Source: Catenulispora sp. MAP5-51 (GTDB lineage Bacteria > Actinomycetota > Actinomycetes > Streptomycetales > Catenulisporaceae). Taken from it: DNA of 64,000 nucleotides. The notes beneath the pieces were generated by a model. That model was given only the letters and a program-made list of their open reading frames with translations, did not search any database and was not told where the DNA came from. Position numbers and translations under genes: made by a program. Positions 31,449-40,366 of this stretch are shown here, in pieces (the stretch's first letter is position 1; every line of letters begins with the position of its first letter). The DNA is taken from positions 310,001 to 374,000 of the forward strand of contig NZ_JBGCCH010000006.1 in the NCBI RefSeq assembly GCF_041261205.1. Reading direction: 5' to 3'.

Positions 31449-32711
31449 ATGCACTCGCCCGCCATTCCCGAGCTCGCACAGGAAGACCCGCAGATCGCCG
31501 GCCTGATCCAGGACGAGGCCCGCCGCCAGTACGAGAAGATCCGCATGATCGCCTCGGAGAACTACGTCTCCGCGGCGGTCCTGGAGGCCTCCGGCACGGT
31601 CCTGACCAACAAGTACTCCGAGGGGTACGCCGGCCGCCGCTACTACGAGGGCCAGCAGTTCATCGACCCGATCGAGACGATCGCGATCGACCGCGCCAAG
31701 TCGCTGTTCGGCGTGGACCACGCCAACGTGCAGCCCTACTCCGGCTCCCCGGCGAACCTCGCGGTGTACCTGGCGTTCCTGAAGCCCGGCGACACCTTCA
31801 TGGGCGCGGGCCTGGCCGCCGGCGGCCACCTCACCCACGGCTCCCCGGTGTCGGTGACCGGCAAGTGGTTCAACGCGGTCGCCTACGGCGTCTCCCGCGA
31901 GACCGGCATCGTGGACATGAACGAGGTCCGCGACCTGGCCCTCAAGGAGCGCCCGAAGGTCATCTTCTGCGGCGGCACCGCGATCCCGCGCACCATCGAC
32001 TTCCCGGCCTTCGCCGAGATCGCCAAGGAGATCGGCGCCATCCTGGTCTCCGACATCGCGCACATCGCCGGCCTGGTCGCCGGCGGCGCGCACCCCTCGC
32101 CGGTCGGCTACGCGGACGTCATCACCACCACCACGCACAAGACCCTCCGCGGTCCGCGCGGTGCGATGATCATGACCACCGAGGAGTACGCGACCCCGAT
32201 CGACAAGGCCGTCTTCCCCGGCCTGCAGGGCGGCCCGCACAACCACACCACCGCCGGCATCGCGGTGGCGCTGAAGGAGGCCGCGCAGCCGGAGTTCAAG
32301 ACCTACGCGGCCACCGTCGTGGCCAACGCCAAGGCCCTGGCCGCCGGCCTCACCGAGCGCGGCTGGGACCTGGTGTCCGGCGGCACGGACAACCACCTGA
32401 TCCTGGCCGACCTGACGCCCAAGGGCGTCACCGGCAAGGTGGCGGCCAAGGCGCTGGACGCGGCCGGCATCGAGCTGAACTACAACTCGGTGCCCTTCGA
32501 CCCCCGCAAGCCGTTCGACCCCTCGGGCATCCGCCTCGGCGCCGCCGCGATCACCACCCGCGGCCTGAAGCCGGAGCAGATGGCGCAGATCGCGCAGTGG
32601 ATGGACGAGACGGTGCAGGCCGCCGCCAAGGGCGACACCGACCAGTACGAGCGGATCGCCGGGCAGGTGCGCGAGCTGATGGCGCAGTACCCGATGCCGG
32701 GTTGGGCGTAG
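31449..32711 (+). CDS. glyA: Serine hydroxymethyltransferase
   Basis: 420 residues. PLP enzyme interconverting serine plus THF with glycine plus 5,10-methylene-THF. Seen: I-A-S-E-N-Y-V-S near the N-terminus, Y-A-G-R-R-Y-Y-E-G, H-G-S-P-V-S, D-I-A-H-I-A-G-L-V-A-G and the PLP lysine in T-T-T-H-K-T-L-R-G-P-R-G. Start ATG 31449 with GAGGAGG 8 nt upstream. Controlled by the ZTP riboswitch in its leader. A perfect 20-bp terminator stem follows. Confidence 0.98.
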   Translation: MHSPAIPELAQEDPQIAGLIQDEARRQYEKIRMIASENYVSAAVLEASGTVLTNKYSEGYAGRRYYEGQQFIDPIETIAIDRAKSLFGVDHANVQPYSGSPANLAVYLAFLKPGDTFMGAGLAAGGHLTHGSPVSVTGKWFNAVAYGVSRETGIVDMNEVRDLALKERPKVIFCGGTAIPRTIDFPAFAEIAKEIGAILVSDIAHIAGLVAGGAHPSPVGYADVITTTTHKTLRGPRGAMIMTTEEYATPIDKAVFPGLQGGPHNHTTAGIAVALKEAAQPEFKTYAATVVANAKALAAGLTERGWDLVSGGTDNHLILADLTPKGVTGKVAAKALDAAGIELNYNSVPFDPRKPFDPSGIRLGAAAITTRGLKPEQMAQIAQWMDETVQAAAKGDTDQYERIAGQVRELMAQYPMPGWA

Positions 32712-32719
32712 TCGTTCAA

Positions 32720-32765
32720 CGCTAAGGGCGCCCGCACAGTTGTTGCTGTGCGGGCGCCCTTAGCG
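32720..32765. terminator. Perfect 20-bp bidirectional terminator
   Basis: Positions 32720-32739 pair perfectly with 32746-32765 around a TTGTTG loop, between convergent glyA and pirin genes. Confidence 0.9.
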
Positions 32766-32771
32766 TTTCCT

Positions 32772-33734
32772 CTAGCGGGGTCCGCGTCCGCGCGGCTTGA
32801 GGCGGATGCCGGGCAGCGGGGGTGCGGGGATGCGCTCTTCGACGGTGTGGCCCGCGATGTCCGGGAAGCGCTCCACGGTGCGCTTCTCCCAGTCGTTGCG
32901 GGCCTCCTCGATGTCCTCGTGGCTGCGCCCCACGAAGTTCCACCACATGACGATGTCCTCGCGGAACGGTTCGCCGCCCAGCAGGATCAGGTGCGCGCCG
33001 GCGCGGCTGGTGAGGGTCAGTTCACTGCGACCGGTGCCGAGGTAGAGCAGGGGGCCGGGCGGGACGTCTGTTCCGGCGGCTGTCAGGTCGCCGTCGATGA
33101 CCATCACGGCGTGCTCGTGGTAGTTGGTCAGCGGGATCGTCGCGGCCGCGCCGGGGTTGACGGTGATGTCGGCGCCGACGATCGGGGAGTAGGCGGTCGC
33201 CGGGGAGGTGACGCCGCCGAGGGTGCCGAGGAAGACCAGCGCGCGCAGGCCCGGCAGCTCGTAGACCGGCAGGTCCTGGTGCTGCTCGAAGTGCGGCGCG
33301 GTGTCCCGGTGCTCGTCGGGCAACGCGGTCCAGAGCTGGAGACCGTGGCTCGCCGCTCCGGTTTCCAATCCGAACTCTGAATGCGCGATCCCGCGCCCGG
33401 CGGTCATGATGTTCAGCTGGCGCGGCCGCACGACCACGTCGGAGCCGACGCTGTCGCGGTGCCGGATCTCGCCTTGGAAGGGCCAGGTCACGGTCTGCAG
33501 GCCGATGTGCGGGTGCGGGTTGACGTTCATCGGCTCGGCGTGCGGCCCGAAGTGGTCCAGGAAGCACCACGCGCCGACCGTCGGGAGCACGCGCTGCGGC
33601 AGGGCGCGCATCACGTGCACGCCGCGTACGCCGCCGAGGGGGACGTCGCGGGCCTCGTGGAAATCGGCGACCGGGCCCGGATCGTCCTTGGCCCGGCAGT
33701 CCTGCTCCGCGGGGTTCGCGTCGAGGTTGCTCAC
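32772..33734 (-). CDS. Pirin family cupin protein
   Basis: 320 residues, bicupin of the pirin family. Metal ligands are seen in the N-terminal cupin: H-P-H-I-G-L-Q-T-V-T-W and G-I-A-H-S-E; F-L-D-H-F-G-P precedes them. The second cupin is degenerate. Members act as quercetinase-like enzymes or as metabolic regulators; which applies is unknown. GTG 33734 overlaps the GNAT stop by 4 nt (GTGA), so the two genes are translationally coupled. Confidence 0.9.
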   Translation of the reverse strand: MSNLDANPAEQDCRAKDDPGPVADFHEARDVPLGGVRGVHVMRALPQRVLPTVGAWCFLDHFGPHAEPMNVNPHPHIGLQTVTWPFQGEIRHRDSVGSDVVVRPRQLNIMTAGRGIAHSEFGLETGAASHGLQLWTALPDEHRDTAPHFEQHQDLPVYELPGLRALVFLGTLGGVTSPATAYSPIVGADITVNPGAAATIPLTNYHEHAVMVIDGDLTAAGTDVPPGPLLYLGTGRSELTLTSRAGAHLILLGGEPFREDIVMWWNFVGRSHEDIEEARNDWEKRTVERFPDIAGHTVEERIPAPPLPGIRLKPRGRGPR

Positions 33735-34054
33735 GACGCGGGCCACTTCACGTGCTCGTCGTACTCGGGGTGCTTGCGAAGGTAGGCCGAGATGAAGGGG
33801 CACACCGGGACGATCTCCTCCCCGCGCGCCACGGTCGCGTCCAACGCGTGCCGTGCCAGCACCGACCCGAGCCCCTTGCCCTCGAACTCCGGCTCGATCA
33901 CGGTGTGCACGAAGACCGTGCCCCCGTCGCGGCGCCGGTAGGCGGCGAAGCCCGCTAGGCGGTCGCCGTACCAGAGCTCGAAGCGATCTTCGAGTTCGTT
34001 GTCGACGACCTCGGGCTGTACCGGCTCGTCAACCAGTGTGGGCTCATCAGTCAT
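33731..34054 (-). CDS. Minimal GNAT-fold acetyltransferase
   Basis: 107 residues, the short single-domain GNAT type (YjdJ/PF14542): V-I-E-P-E-F-E-G-K-G-L-G-S-V-L-A acetyl-CoA loop, then C-P-F-I-S-A-Y-L-R-K-H-P-E-Y. About 30 acidic N-terminal residues precede the fold. ATG 34054. Overlaps the pirin gene downstream. Confidence 0.9.
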   Translation of the reverse strand: MTDEPTLVDEPVQPEVVDNELEDRFELWYGDRLAGFAAYRRRDGGTVFVHTVIEPEFEGKGLGSVLARHALDATVARGEEIVPVCPFISAYLRKHPEYDEHVKWPAS

Positions 34055-34144
34055 GGTGCCGATGCTAACGCCGGGGTCGAGGCGGTGCGCGACGAGCTTG
34101 TGGGCCGTGGTGGGGGCGCGGACCGCGGACCGTCGGCGCGCGGC

Positions 34145-35797
34145 TCAGGCGGTGTCTGACTCGGCGTCGGGCTCGGTGTCGGGCTCGGTGTCGGACTCGT
34201 CGGCGGGCGTCCCGGCGAGCCGTGCCAGCGCCTCGCGCGCGACCGTCGCCGCGTCGACCAGGTGCAGCGCCGGGTCGTCGGCCCGCACCGTCTTGATGCG
34301 CCCGCGCCCCGACCACGGGCTCTCGAAGCGCACCGTGACCCGGCCCAGGCCGCTGCCCTGGACCCAGCCGCTGCCGAACTCGTCGTGGGCCACGTCCTGC
34401 CCGGGCAGGAAGCGGCGCTCGCTGACCGCCGCCTCGACCGCGCCGCGGGTGCCGGGCGGCAGCGGGCCGAACTGGCGCGGCGAGCGCTCGCCCTCGACCG
34501 TGGTGACCGGGGTCGTGATGTCGGCCGGATCCGGTTCGGGCTGTTGGTCCGGAGCCGAAGCCGGAGCCGGAGCCGTGACCGTCCCCCGGGGCATGTCGAA
34601 GTCGGTGTCCTCGGCCGCCGGCGGCGCCGCCGGCTCCGAGGCCTGCTCCCACAGTTCCAGGGCGGCCTCGGGGTCCTCGGCGGCGGTGAACAGGTCGAGC
34701 TGGGCCCACTCGGCCAGCCCCGACAGGCCCACGCCGAGCAGGCGGATGCCGGGGACCAGCTGGGTGGCGGCGGCCACGGCGCCGGGGAGCATGCGGTGCG
34801 TGGCCGCGCGGATCGCGGTCGGGTCGTCGGTGGGGTTGGCGGTGGTCTCGCTGCGGGAGACGGTCGTGAAGTCGTGGCCGCGGACCTTGATGGTGATGGT
34901 GCGGCCCGAGCGGCCCGCCTTGCGGATGCGGCTGCCCAGGCGGGTCACCAGGTCGTCCATATGGGCGGTGATGGTGGCGGGGTCCAGCAGATCCTCGGCG
35001 TAGGTGTCCTCGACGCTCACCGACTTCATCTCGCGGTCGGTGCTCACGTCGCGGTCGTCCCGGCCGCGGGCTATCGCGTACAGAGTGGTCCCGTAGGAGG
35101 CGCCGACGACGGCGGTCAGCTCGGTCAGGCTCAGGGTTCTCAGGTCGGCGACCGTGGTGGCGCCGATCTTGCGCAGGCGTTCGGCGGTGGCCGGGCCGAC
35201 TCCCCACAGCGCGCGGACGGGGAGGGGGTCCAGCCAGGTCTGTTCGGCGCCCGGTTCGATGACGACCAGACCGTCGGGCTTCTCGGCGTCGGAGGCGATC
35301 TTGGCGATGAGCTTGCTGGTCCCGGCGCCCACTGAGGCGGTCAGGCCGGTCTCGTCTTTGATGCGGGTTCTCAAGGTGTCGGCGATGTGCCGTGCTTTGA
35401 GTGTCGCATTGTGCGTACTTTCGATGTCAAGTGGTTCGAATAAGTGTGATATGTCGATGAAGGCCTCGTCGAGACTGAGCGGCTCCACCAGCGGCGACAG
35501 CTCGTGCATCACCGCCATGACCCGCTCGCTGTACGCCTGGTACGCGCCGAAGCGCGGGATCAGGTACGCCGCGTTCGGCGCGCGCCGCCGGGCGATGCCG
35601 GTCGCCAGCGCCGAGTGCACGCCGAAGGCCCGCGCCTCGTAGGAGGCCGTCGAGACCACGCCCCGGTTCCCGATCCCGCCGACCACCACCGGCTTGCCGC
35701 GCAGGCTCGGCTTGTGCAGCTGCTCGACCGACGCGTAGAACGCGTCCAGGTCGACGTGGAAGATCGAGGGCAGCCTGCGCACGTCTCCATCGTGCAC
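34145..35797 (-). CDS. dinB: DNA polymerase IV with Tudor-like C-terminal extension
   Basis: 550 residues. Y-family translesion polymerase: H-V-D-L-D-A-F-Y-A-S-V-E metal motif, S-L-D-E-A-F-I-D catalytic acidic pair, G-V-G-P-A-T-A-E-R-L thumb HhH, and Q-L-D-L-F, a good beta-clamp motif, after the little-finger domain. Beyond it lies an unusual tail: a disordered Pro/Glu segment, then about 60 residues (F-L-P-G-Q-D-V-A-H-D-E-F-G-S-G-W-V and G-R-V-T-V-R-F) resembling the Tudor-type domain at the end of UvrD/PcrA helicases, then an acidic repeat tail D-T-E-P. Start GTG 35797 assumed; no signal distinguishes it strongly. Confidence 0.93.
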   Translation of the reverse strand: MHDGDVRRLPSIFHVDLDAFYASVEQLHKPSLRGKPVVVGGIGNRGVVSTASYEARAFGVHSALATGIARRRAPNAAYLIPRFGAYQAYSERVMAVMHELSPLVEPLSLDEAFIDISHLFEPLDIESTHNATLKARHIADTLRTRIKDETGLTASVGAGTSKLIAKIASDAEKPDGLVVIEPGAEQTWLDPLPVRALWGVGPATAERLRKIGATTVADLRTLSLTELTAVVGASYGTTLYAIARGRDDRDVSTDREMKSVSVEDTYAEDLLDPATITAHMDDLVTRLGSRIRKAGRSGRTITIKVRGHDFTTVSRSETTANPTDDPTAIRAATHRMLPGAVAAATQLVPGIRLLGVGLSGLAEWAQLDLFTAAEDPEAALELWEQASEPAAPPAAEDTDFDMPRGTVTAPAPASAPDQQPEPDPADITTPVTTVEGERSPRQFGPLPPGTRGAVEAAVSERRFLPGQDVAHDEFGSGWVQGSGLGRVTVRFESPWSGRGRIKTVRADDPALHLVDAATVAREALARLAGTPADESDTEPDTEPDAESDTA

Positions 35798-36046
35798 CGG
35801 GCCACTGACATCTGCTGGCAGTGACAGGTGTGGCGGCTGGGACGACCCGCCGCGCCCCGCCATGCGTCCGCTCGGGTGACCCGGACGCCGCGACCGGCCA
35901 CGACGTCCGGAAGACGCCCCGCGAGACACCCCGGTCCGTGACCGGCCCGGTCCACTACGCTGGCCCTGAAGCCTCTCCGCGGCTGAGCCGGCCTCCGGGC
36001 CCGGACCGGCCCGGAGCCCGAGCCGACCCGCAGGAGTGCACCCCTC

Positions 36047-36883
36047 ATGGCCGACAGCGCCGCCAGCGCGACCGCCACCTCCGCCGCCTCAGGACCCGCC
36101 GAAGGCGCCGCGGGGCCGGGTGGGCCAGGCGGGTCCGCCGGCCCCGCCGCGGCCCGCCGTGCCCAGGCCCGCACCGCCGTCCTGTGGCAGGCCCTGCGCA
36201 CCGTCCTGGACGCCTCCGGCTCCCGCGACGTCCTCGACGTCGGCGGCGGCACCGGCGGCTTCGCCGTCCCGATCGCCGAGCTCGGCCACCGGGTCACCGT
36301 CGTGGACCCCAGTCCTGACGCGCTGGCCGCCCTGGAGCGCCGCGCCAGCGAGGCCGGCGTGCCCAAGGACGCCCTGCGCGCCGTCCAGGGCGACCTGGCC
36401 GGCCTGCTGGAGTACGTAGAGGCCGGCAGCGTGGACCTGGTCCTGTGCCACGGCGTCCTGGAGATGGCCGACGACCCGGCGGCGGGCCTGGCCGTGGTCG
36501 CCGACGTGCTGCGCCCCGGCGGCGTGGTGAGCCTGCTCGCGGCCAACCGCACCGCGGCGGTGGTGGCCCGGGCGCTCGGCGGCCACTTCGCTGAGGCCCG
36601 GCGCGCGCTGGCCGACCCCAGCGGCCGCTTCGGCGCCCAGGACCCGCTGGCCGCGCGCTTCGACGAGGAGCAGCTGGGCCGGCTGCTGAGCCAGGCCGGG
36701 CTCACGGTGCAGTCGGTGCACGGCGTGCGCGTGTTCACCGACCTCATGCCCGGCGCCCTGGTCGACGCCGACCCCCAGGCCGCCTCCGACCTCGCGGCGC
36801 TGGAGGCCGCCGTCGCCGACCGCCCGGAGTTCCGCGCCGTGGCCGGCCGCCTGCACCTGCTGGCCCGGAAGATCGCTTCTTAA
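36047..36883 (+). CDS. Class I SAM-dependent methyltransferase
   Basis: 278 residues. About 40 Ala/Gly/Pro-rich N-terminal residues precede a Rossmann methyltransferase fold: V-L-D-V-G-G-G-T-G-G-F (motif I), T-V-V-D-P-S-P (acidic residue after beta2), C-H-G-V-L-E-M (motif IV region) and V-L-R-P-G-G-V-V-S-L-L-A-A-N (post-motif). Resembles the tRNA-modifying CmoM/SmtA-like subfamily; substrate not assignable. ATG 36047 with AGGAG upstream. Divergent from dinB. Confidence 0.88.
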   Translation: MADSAASATATSAASGPAEGAAGPGGPGGSAGPAAARRAQARTAVLWQALRTVLDASGSRDVLDVGGGTGGFAVPIAELGHRVTVVDPSPDALAALERRASEAGVPKDALRAVQGDLAGLLEYVEAGSVDLVLCHGVLEMADDPAAGLAVVADVLRPGGVVSLLAANRTAAVVARALGGHFAEARRALADPSGRFGAQDPLAARFDEEQLGRLLSQAGLTVQSVHGVRVFTDLMPGALVDADPQAASDLAALEAAVADRPEFRAVAGRLHLLARKIAS

Positions 36884-37164
36884 CACCTGCTTACGAGGGA
36901 ACTTCCAGCCGTTCCCGGCGAACCTTTTCGGGCCCCGAAACGTTCTTGTCATTGAAGGTGCAAGGGCAGGTTTGAGGGGCGGACCCGGCAGAGTCCTCTC
37001 CGTCGGGATCGACCATGCGTAGCACAGCGCATACCAGGGCATCGTTCCGATGAAGGGGTCTCACCGATCCGTTCCGGTGGGAGCTTTCGTAGACCCCGGG
37101 GTCTGCTTATTCTTAAGACAGTCACCGCCTATGTGTGGCTGTGGATGCTGGGAGGATAGGCCAA
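36884..37164. other. 281-nt intergenic region, no gene seen
   Basis: Holds a 14-nt perfect palindrome (AGACCCC/GGGGTCT, 37091-37104), a CACCG...CGGTG hairpin around 37063-37080 and an AT-rich patch TTATTCTTAAGA. Probably the promoter of the DUF3040 gene and possibly a terminator for the methyltransferase gene. Nothing coding is supported. Confidence 0.4.
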
Positions 37165-37572
37165 GTGCCGCTGTCTGATCATGAGCAGCGCCTGCTGGAG
37201 CAGATGGAGCGCGCGCTGCACGCGGAGGACCCCAAGTTCGCCTCCGCGCTGCAGGGAGCGGATCTGCGCGCACTCTTCCGGCGTCGCGCCCTGCTGGCCG
37301 TGATCGGGTTCGTCCTCGGCATCGGCATGCTGGTGGCCGGCCTGGTGATCAACCAGATCGCGCTGAGCGTGGGCGGGTTCGTGGTGATGCTGGGCTGCGC
37401 CTGGCTGGCCTACGCCAGCTGGCGCCGGATCCCCGCGCCCGGCGAGATCGTGCCGGTGGCGCGCCGCAAGGCCCGCGCGGTCACCGGGAAGTCCGGACGC
37501 CAGAACCGGCAGCCGACGATGCGGCGGTTCGAGGAGCGCTGGCAGCGGCGGCGCGACGAGGGCAACCTCTAA
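37165..37572 (+). CDS. DUF3040 membrane protein
   Basis: 135 residues: P-L-S-D-H-E-Q-R-L-L-E-Q-M-E-R-A-L family signature at the N-terminus, two membrane helices (A-V-I-G-F-V-L-G-I-G-M-L-V-A-G-L and S-V-G-G-F-V-V-M-L-G-C-A-W-L) and a basic C-terminal tail. GTG 37165 with GGAGG at the right distance. DUF3040 genes recur near the cell-division cluster of actinomycetes; function unknown. Ends at a perfect palindromic terminator. Confidence 0.92.
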   Translation: MPLSDHEQRLLEQMERALHAEDPKFASALQGADLRALFRRRALLAVIGFVLGIGMLVAGLVINQIALSVGGFVVMLGCAWLAYASWRRIPAPGEIVPVARRKARAVTGKSGRQNRQPTMRRFEERWQRRRDEGNL

Positions 37573-37588
37573 AAAAGCCCGAAAAGCT

Positions 37589-37626
37589 CGAAGGCCGGGC
37601 CCCCGAATTCGGGGGCCCGGCCTTCG
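37589..37626. terminator. 38-nt perfect palindrome terminator
   Basis: CGAAGGCCGGGCCCCCGAA followed immediately by its exact complement, between convergent DUF3040 and transglutaminase genes. Confidence 0.85.
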
Positions 37627-37653
37627 CTCTTCCGTCCTGTCACTTGACCGCCG

Positions 37654-40338
37654 TCAGCGCGGCGACCGCCCGCCCCGCCCCGCCCCCGGCGCCCGGGAGC
37701 GCAGCCGCGAACCGGCGCTCTGCACCCGCTCGTACACCCGCCCGGTGAAGTCCTCCCGGCGCTCCCGCAGCGCGGTCAGCGCCGACGGCGGCAGCACCGT
37801 GGCCCGGATCCGGGTCCGGCGGGAGACCGGTTCGGCCAGGCCGGCCCGGATCTCCTTGAGGTCCTCCAGCAGGTTCGGCGCGGGCGCCGCCCCGGAGGCC
37901 GTCGGACGCTGCAGTGTCCGCGCGTAGTTGGCGCGCTCGGCCAGCACCGTGACCCGGCCCATGGCGTCCTGCGCGGGGCGCGACAGGTGCGCCTGTTTGA
38001 TGATCCGCTCGGCGCTGCGCCGCGGGGTCTCCGAGCTCGGCCAGGTGTAGCCCAGGTCGGTGGCGCTGTCCCGGACCTCGTCCCAGGCCGCCAGGATCCG
38101 CAGCCGCTCCGGGTCCTGCTCGGGCCGGCGTGCGGAGGGCACGTCCGCGGACTCCCAGTCGAGTCCGTCCGTGTCCTCGCCACCGGACTTCGCGCGCCGC
38201 CCGGCGCGCCGGCCGGAGGCCAGCTTCCAGCGGGCCCGGCGCCGCGCGATGCGCACCGCCATCGGGACGCACGCGATGAGCAGCAGGCCCAGCAGGATGA
38301 AGCGCACGGCGATGGCGTAGCCGGATCCGCCGAACAGCCAGTACTGCAGGAACCGCGGCACGGCCCCGAACCAGCCCAGCCAGCTGAACTTGGACGCGGG
38401 CGCGGCCGGCGCGGCACCGGTGTCGGAGTTGGGGCCGCAGCCGCCGGCCTTGCGGATGTTCACCGGGCAGTTGGTCGCCGAGGAGGCCCCGGCGCCGGAG
38501 GGCGCCGTGGTGGTCGGGCTCTGCGACGGCGAGGTCGTGGCGCTGCCGGAGGCGTTGGTGCTGTAGTGCGGTACCCGACCGTGGCCCCCGCTGAGGTTGC
38601 CGTTGTCGATGCCCACCGTCGGCTCGAACCGCAGCCAGCCCACGCCGTGGAAGAACAGCTCCGGCCAGGAGTGGTAGTCGTGCATGTTGACCTGGTAGCC
38701 GCCGGCGACAGGCGAGCCAGGCGTGAAGCCCACCGCGACCCGGGCCGGGATGCCGAGCGAGCGCGCCATGGCCGCCATGGTGTCGGCGTAGTACTGGCAG
38801 AAGCCCCGCTTGTTCTGCAGCAGCCACTCCATCGCGGTGTCGCCGGTCTGCTGCTGCTTCGGGACGTTCATCGAGTACGAGTAGCCGTTGGCGGGGTTCT
38901 GGAAGTAGTCCTGGATCGCCTGGGCCTGGTCGACCGGGTTGGTCAGGCCCTTGGTGATCTGCTTGGCCAGCGCGCTCACGTCGGCCGGGATGTTGGCGGC
39001 GTCCAGGTCCTTGCCCAGGCTGTAGAACGTCTTGTCGTCGTTGGTGGCCGGGGCGGCCGTCGCCAGCTCGGCCGGGGGCAGCGAGGAGGTGTCAAAGACC
39101 GTGGCCTTGTAGTCCATGCCCGGGAAGACCGTGGTGGATCCCAGGACCGCCAGCGAGTCCGGGTCGGCCGAGAAGCCCGGCGTCAGGCCGGTGACCTGCT
39201 TGGCCGGATAGGGGAGCGGCAGGGAGCTGAAGTTGCTGCCCGGCAGCTTGGTGCTCTCGTTCGTCTGGTACGTGATCTCCAGCTGGTTCGTCTTCGGCTG
39301 GGTCTGGTTCACGGTGAACCCCGGCACCGTGGTGGAGATCGTCCCGTCGTCCTGGATCGGCCTCAGCGGCGCCGTCGGATCCGGGGTCCAGGGCGTGGTG
39401 CTCTTGCCGTCGAACAGGTCCAGCGTCTGCAGCCGGATGTACTGGGGCGTGCCGGTGTACTTGAGCACCGGGTCGTCGGTCAGCGAGCCCAGGTTCGCCT
39501 TCAGGTCCAGGACCTGGCTGAAGGAGCCCTTGCCCTTGTGGCCGCTGCCGTTCCCGGTGCCGCCGTCCGGCCCGATCCCGAACAGGCCGCCGGAGACGGT
39601 GGGCAGCAGGACCGGCGCCAGGACCGCGACGATCAGCGCGTACATCGTGATCTGGTGGCCGGTGGCGGCGATCGGCCCGGTGTCCGCCCGGGCCTTGGGC
39701 GCGGCCACCGGCTTGCCGTCGGGGCCGGTCCGCTGCCGTCCGGCGTGCACCAGCGGGCGGCCCCAGCGGCCCAGCCGGTCGCGGCCCTCGGCCGACAGCA
39801 GCGCGGTGTAGCCGGCCGCGGCCAGCGCGAACGCCAGCCAGTCGTAGCCGCCACCGCTGCGGGTGGCCGGGACCAGGTACAGCGCCAGCAGCGGCAGGCC
39901 GGCCAGCGGGGCCGCGGCGTACGTCGCGGCCAGCGCGTCCACCAGCACCGCCAGCGCGCTCAGCGAGAGCACCAGGATCGCGGCGATGCCCGCGGTGGCC
40001 GGGCCGCCGACGAAGGTGTCGCGGATGTCGTGGGCGCCGGTGGAGTACAGGTTCCCGAGCTTGCTGAACACCGACCAGGTCGGCAGGACGCCGAAGAAGG
40101 CGGTGCCGTGCGCCAGCAGCACCATGTCGTACCAGAACACCACCGCGGCCTGGGCCAGCACGACCAGCGGCCGGGGCCGGATCAGCCGCCGGAACAGCTC
40201 GCCGGAGGCGGTGGCCACGATCACGGCCAGCACGATCGGCCAGACCCACGAGCCGGGGGCCAGCAGCCGCAGCAGCCCCGAGGAGGTGAGCAGCAGCGCG
40301 ACGGCCGCGGCTATGCCTATGCGCAGTCTGCCGGTCAT
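37654..40338 (-). CDS. TgpA-type membrane transglutaminase-like protein
   Basis: 894 residues. About six N-terminal membrane helices (residues 1-260), a large extracytoplasmic region with a transglutaminase-like domain (Cys in G-F-C-Q-Y-Y-A-D, His in D-Y-H-S-W-P-E, Asp/Glu-region W-L-R-F-E-P-T), a Ser/Thr/Pro-rich linker, another helix (Y-A-I-A-V-R-F-I-L-L-G-L-L-L-I-A) and a cytoplasmic DUF4129-like tail. With DUF58 and MoxR it forms a well-known gene trio of unproven function, probably peptidoglycan or exported-protein processing. ATG 40338 is 28 nt after the DUF58 stop. Confidence 0.9.
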   Translation of the reverse strand: MTGRLRIGIAAAVALLLTSSGLLRLLAPGSWVWPIVLAVIVATASGELFRRLIRPRPLVVLAQAAVVFWYDMVLLAHGTAFFGVLPTWSVFSKLGNLYSTGAHDIRDTFVGGPATAGIAAILVLSLSALAVLVDALAATYAAAPLAGLPLLALYLVPATRSGGGYDWLAFALAAAGYTALLSAEGRDRLGRWGRPLVHAGRQRTGPDGKPVAAPKARADTGPIAATGHQITMYALIVAVLAPVLLPTVSGGLFGIGPDGGTGNGSGHKGKGSFSQVLDLKANLGSLTDDPVLKYTGTPQYIRLQTLDLFDGKSTTPWTPDPTAPLRPIQDDGTISTTVPGFTVNQTQPKTNQLEITYQTNESTKLPGSNFSSLPLPYPAKQVTGLTPGFSADPDSLAVLGSTTVFPGMDYKATVFDTSSLPPAELATAAPATNDDKTFYSLGKDLDAANIPADVSALAKQITKGLTNPVDQAQAIQDYFQNPANGYSYSMNVPKQQQTGDTAMEWLLQNKRGFCQYYADTMAAMARSLGIPARVAVGFTPGSPVAGGYQVNMHDYHSWPELFFHGVGWLRFEPTVGIDNGNLSGGHGRVPHYSTNASGSATTSPSQSPTTTAPSGAGASSATNCPVNIRKAGGCGPNSDTGAAPAAPASKFSWLGWFGAVPRFLQYWLFGGSGYAIAVRFILLGLLLIACVPMAVRIARRRARWKLASGRRAGRRAKSGGEDTDGLDWESADVPSARRPEQDPERLRILAAWDEVRDSATDLGYTWPSSETPRRSAERIIKQAHLSRPAQDAMGRVTVLAERANYARTLQRPTASGAAPAPNLLEDLKEIRAGLAEPVSRRTRIRATVLPPSALTALRERREDFTGRVYERVQSAGSRLRSRAPGAGRGGRSPR

Positions 40339-40366
40339 CGGTCCATACCCCCGTCGTCCCCGTCGG

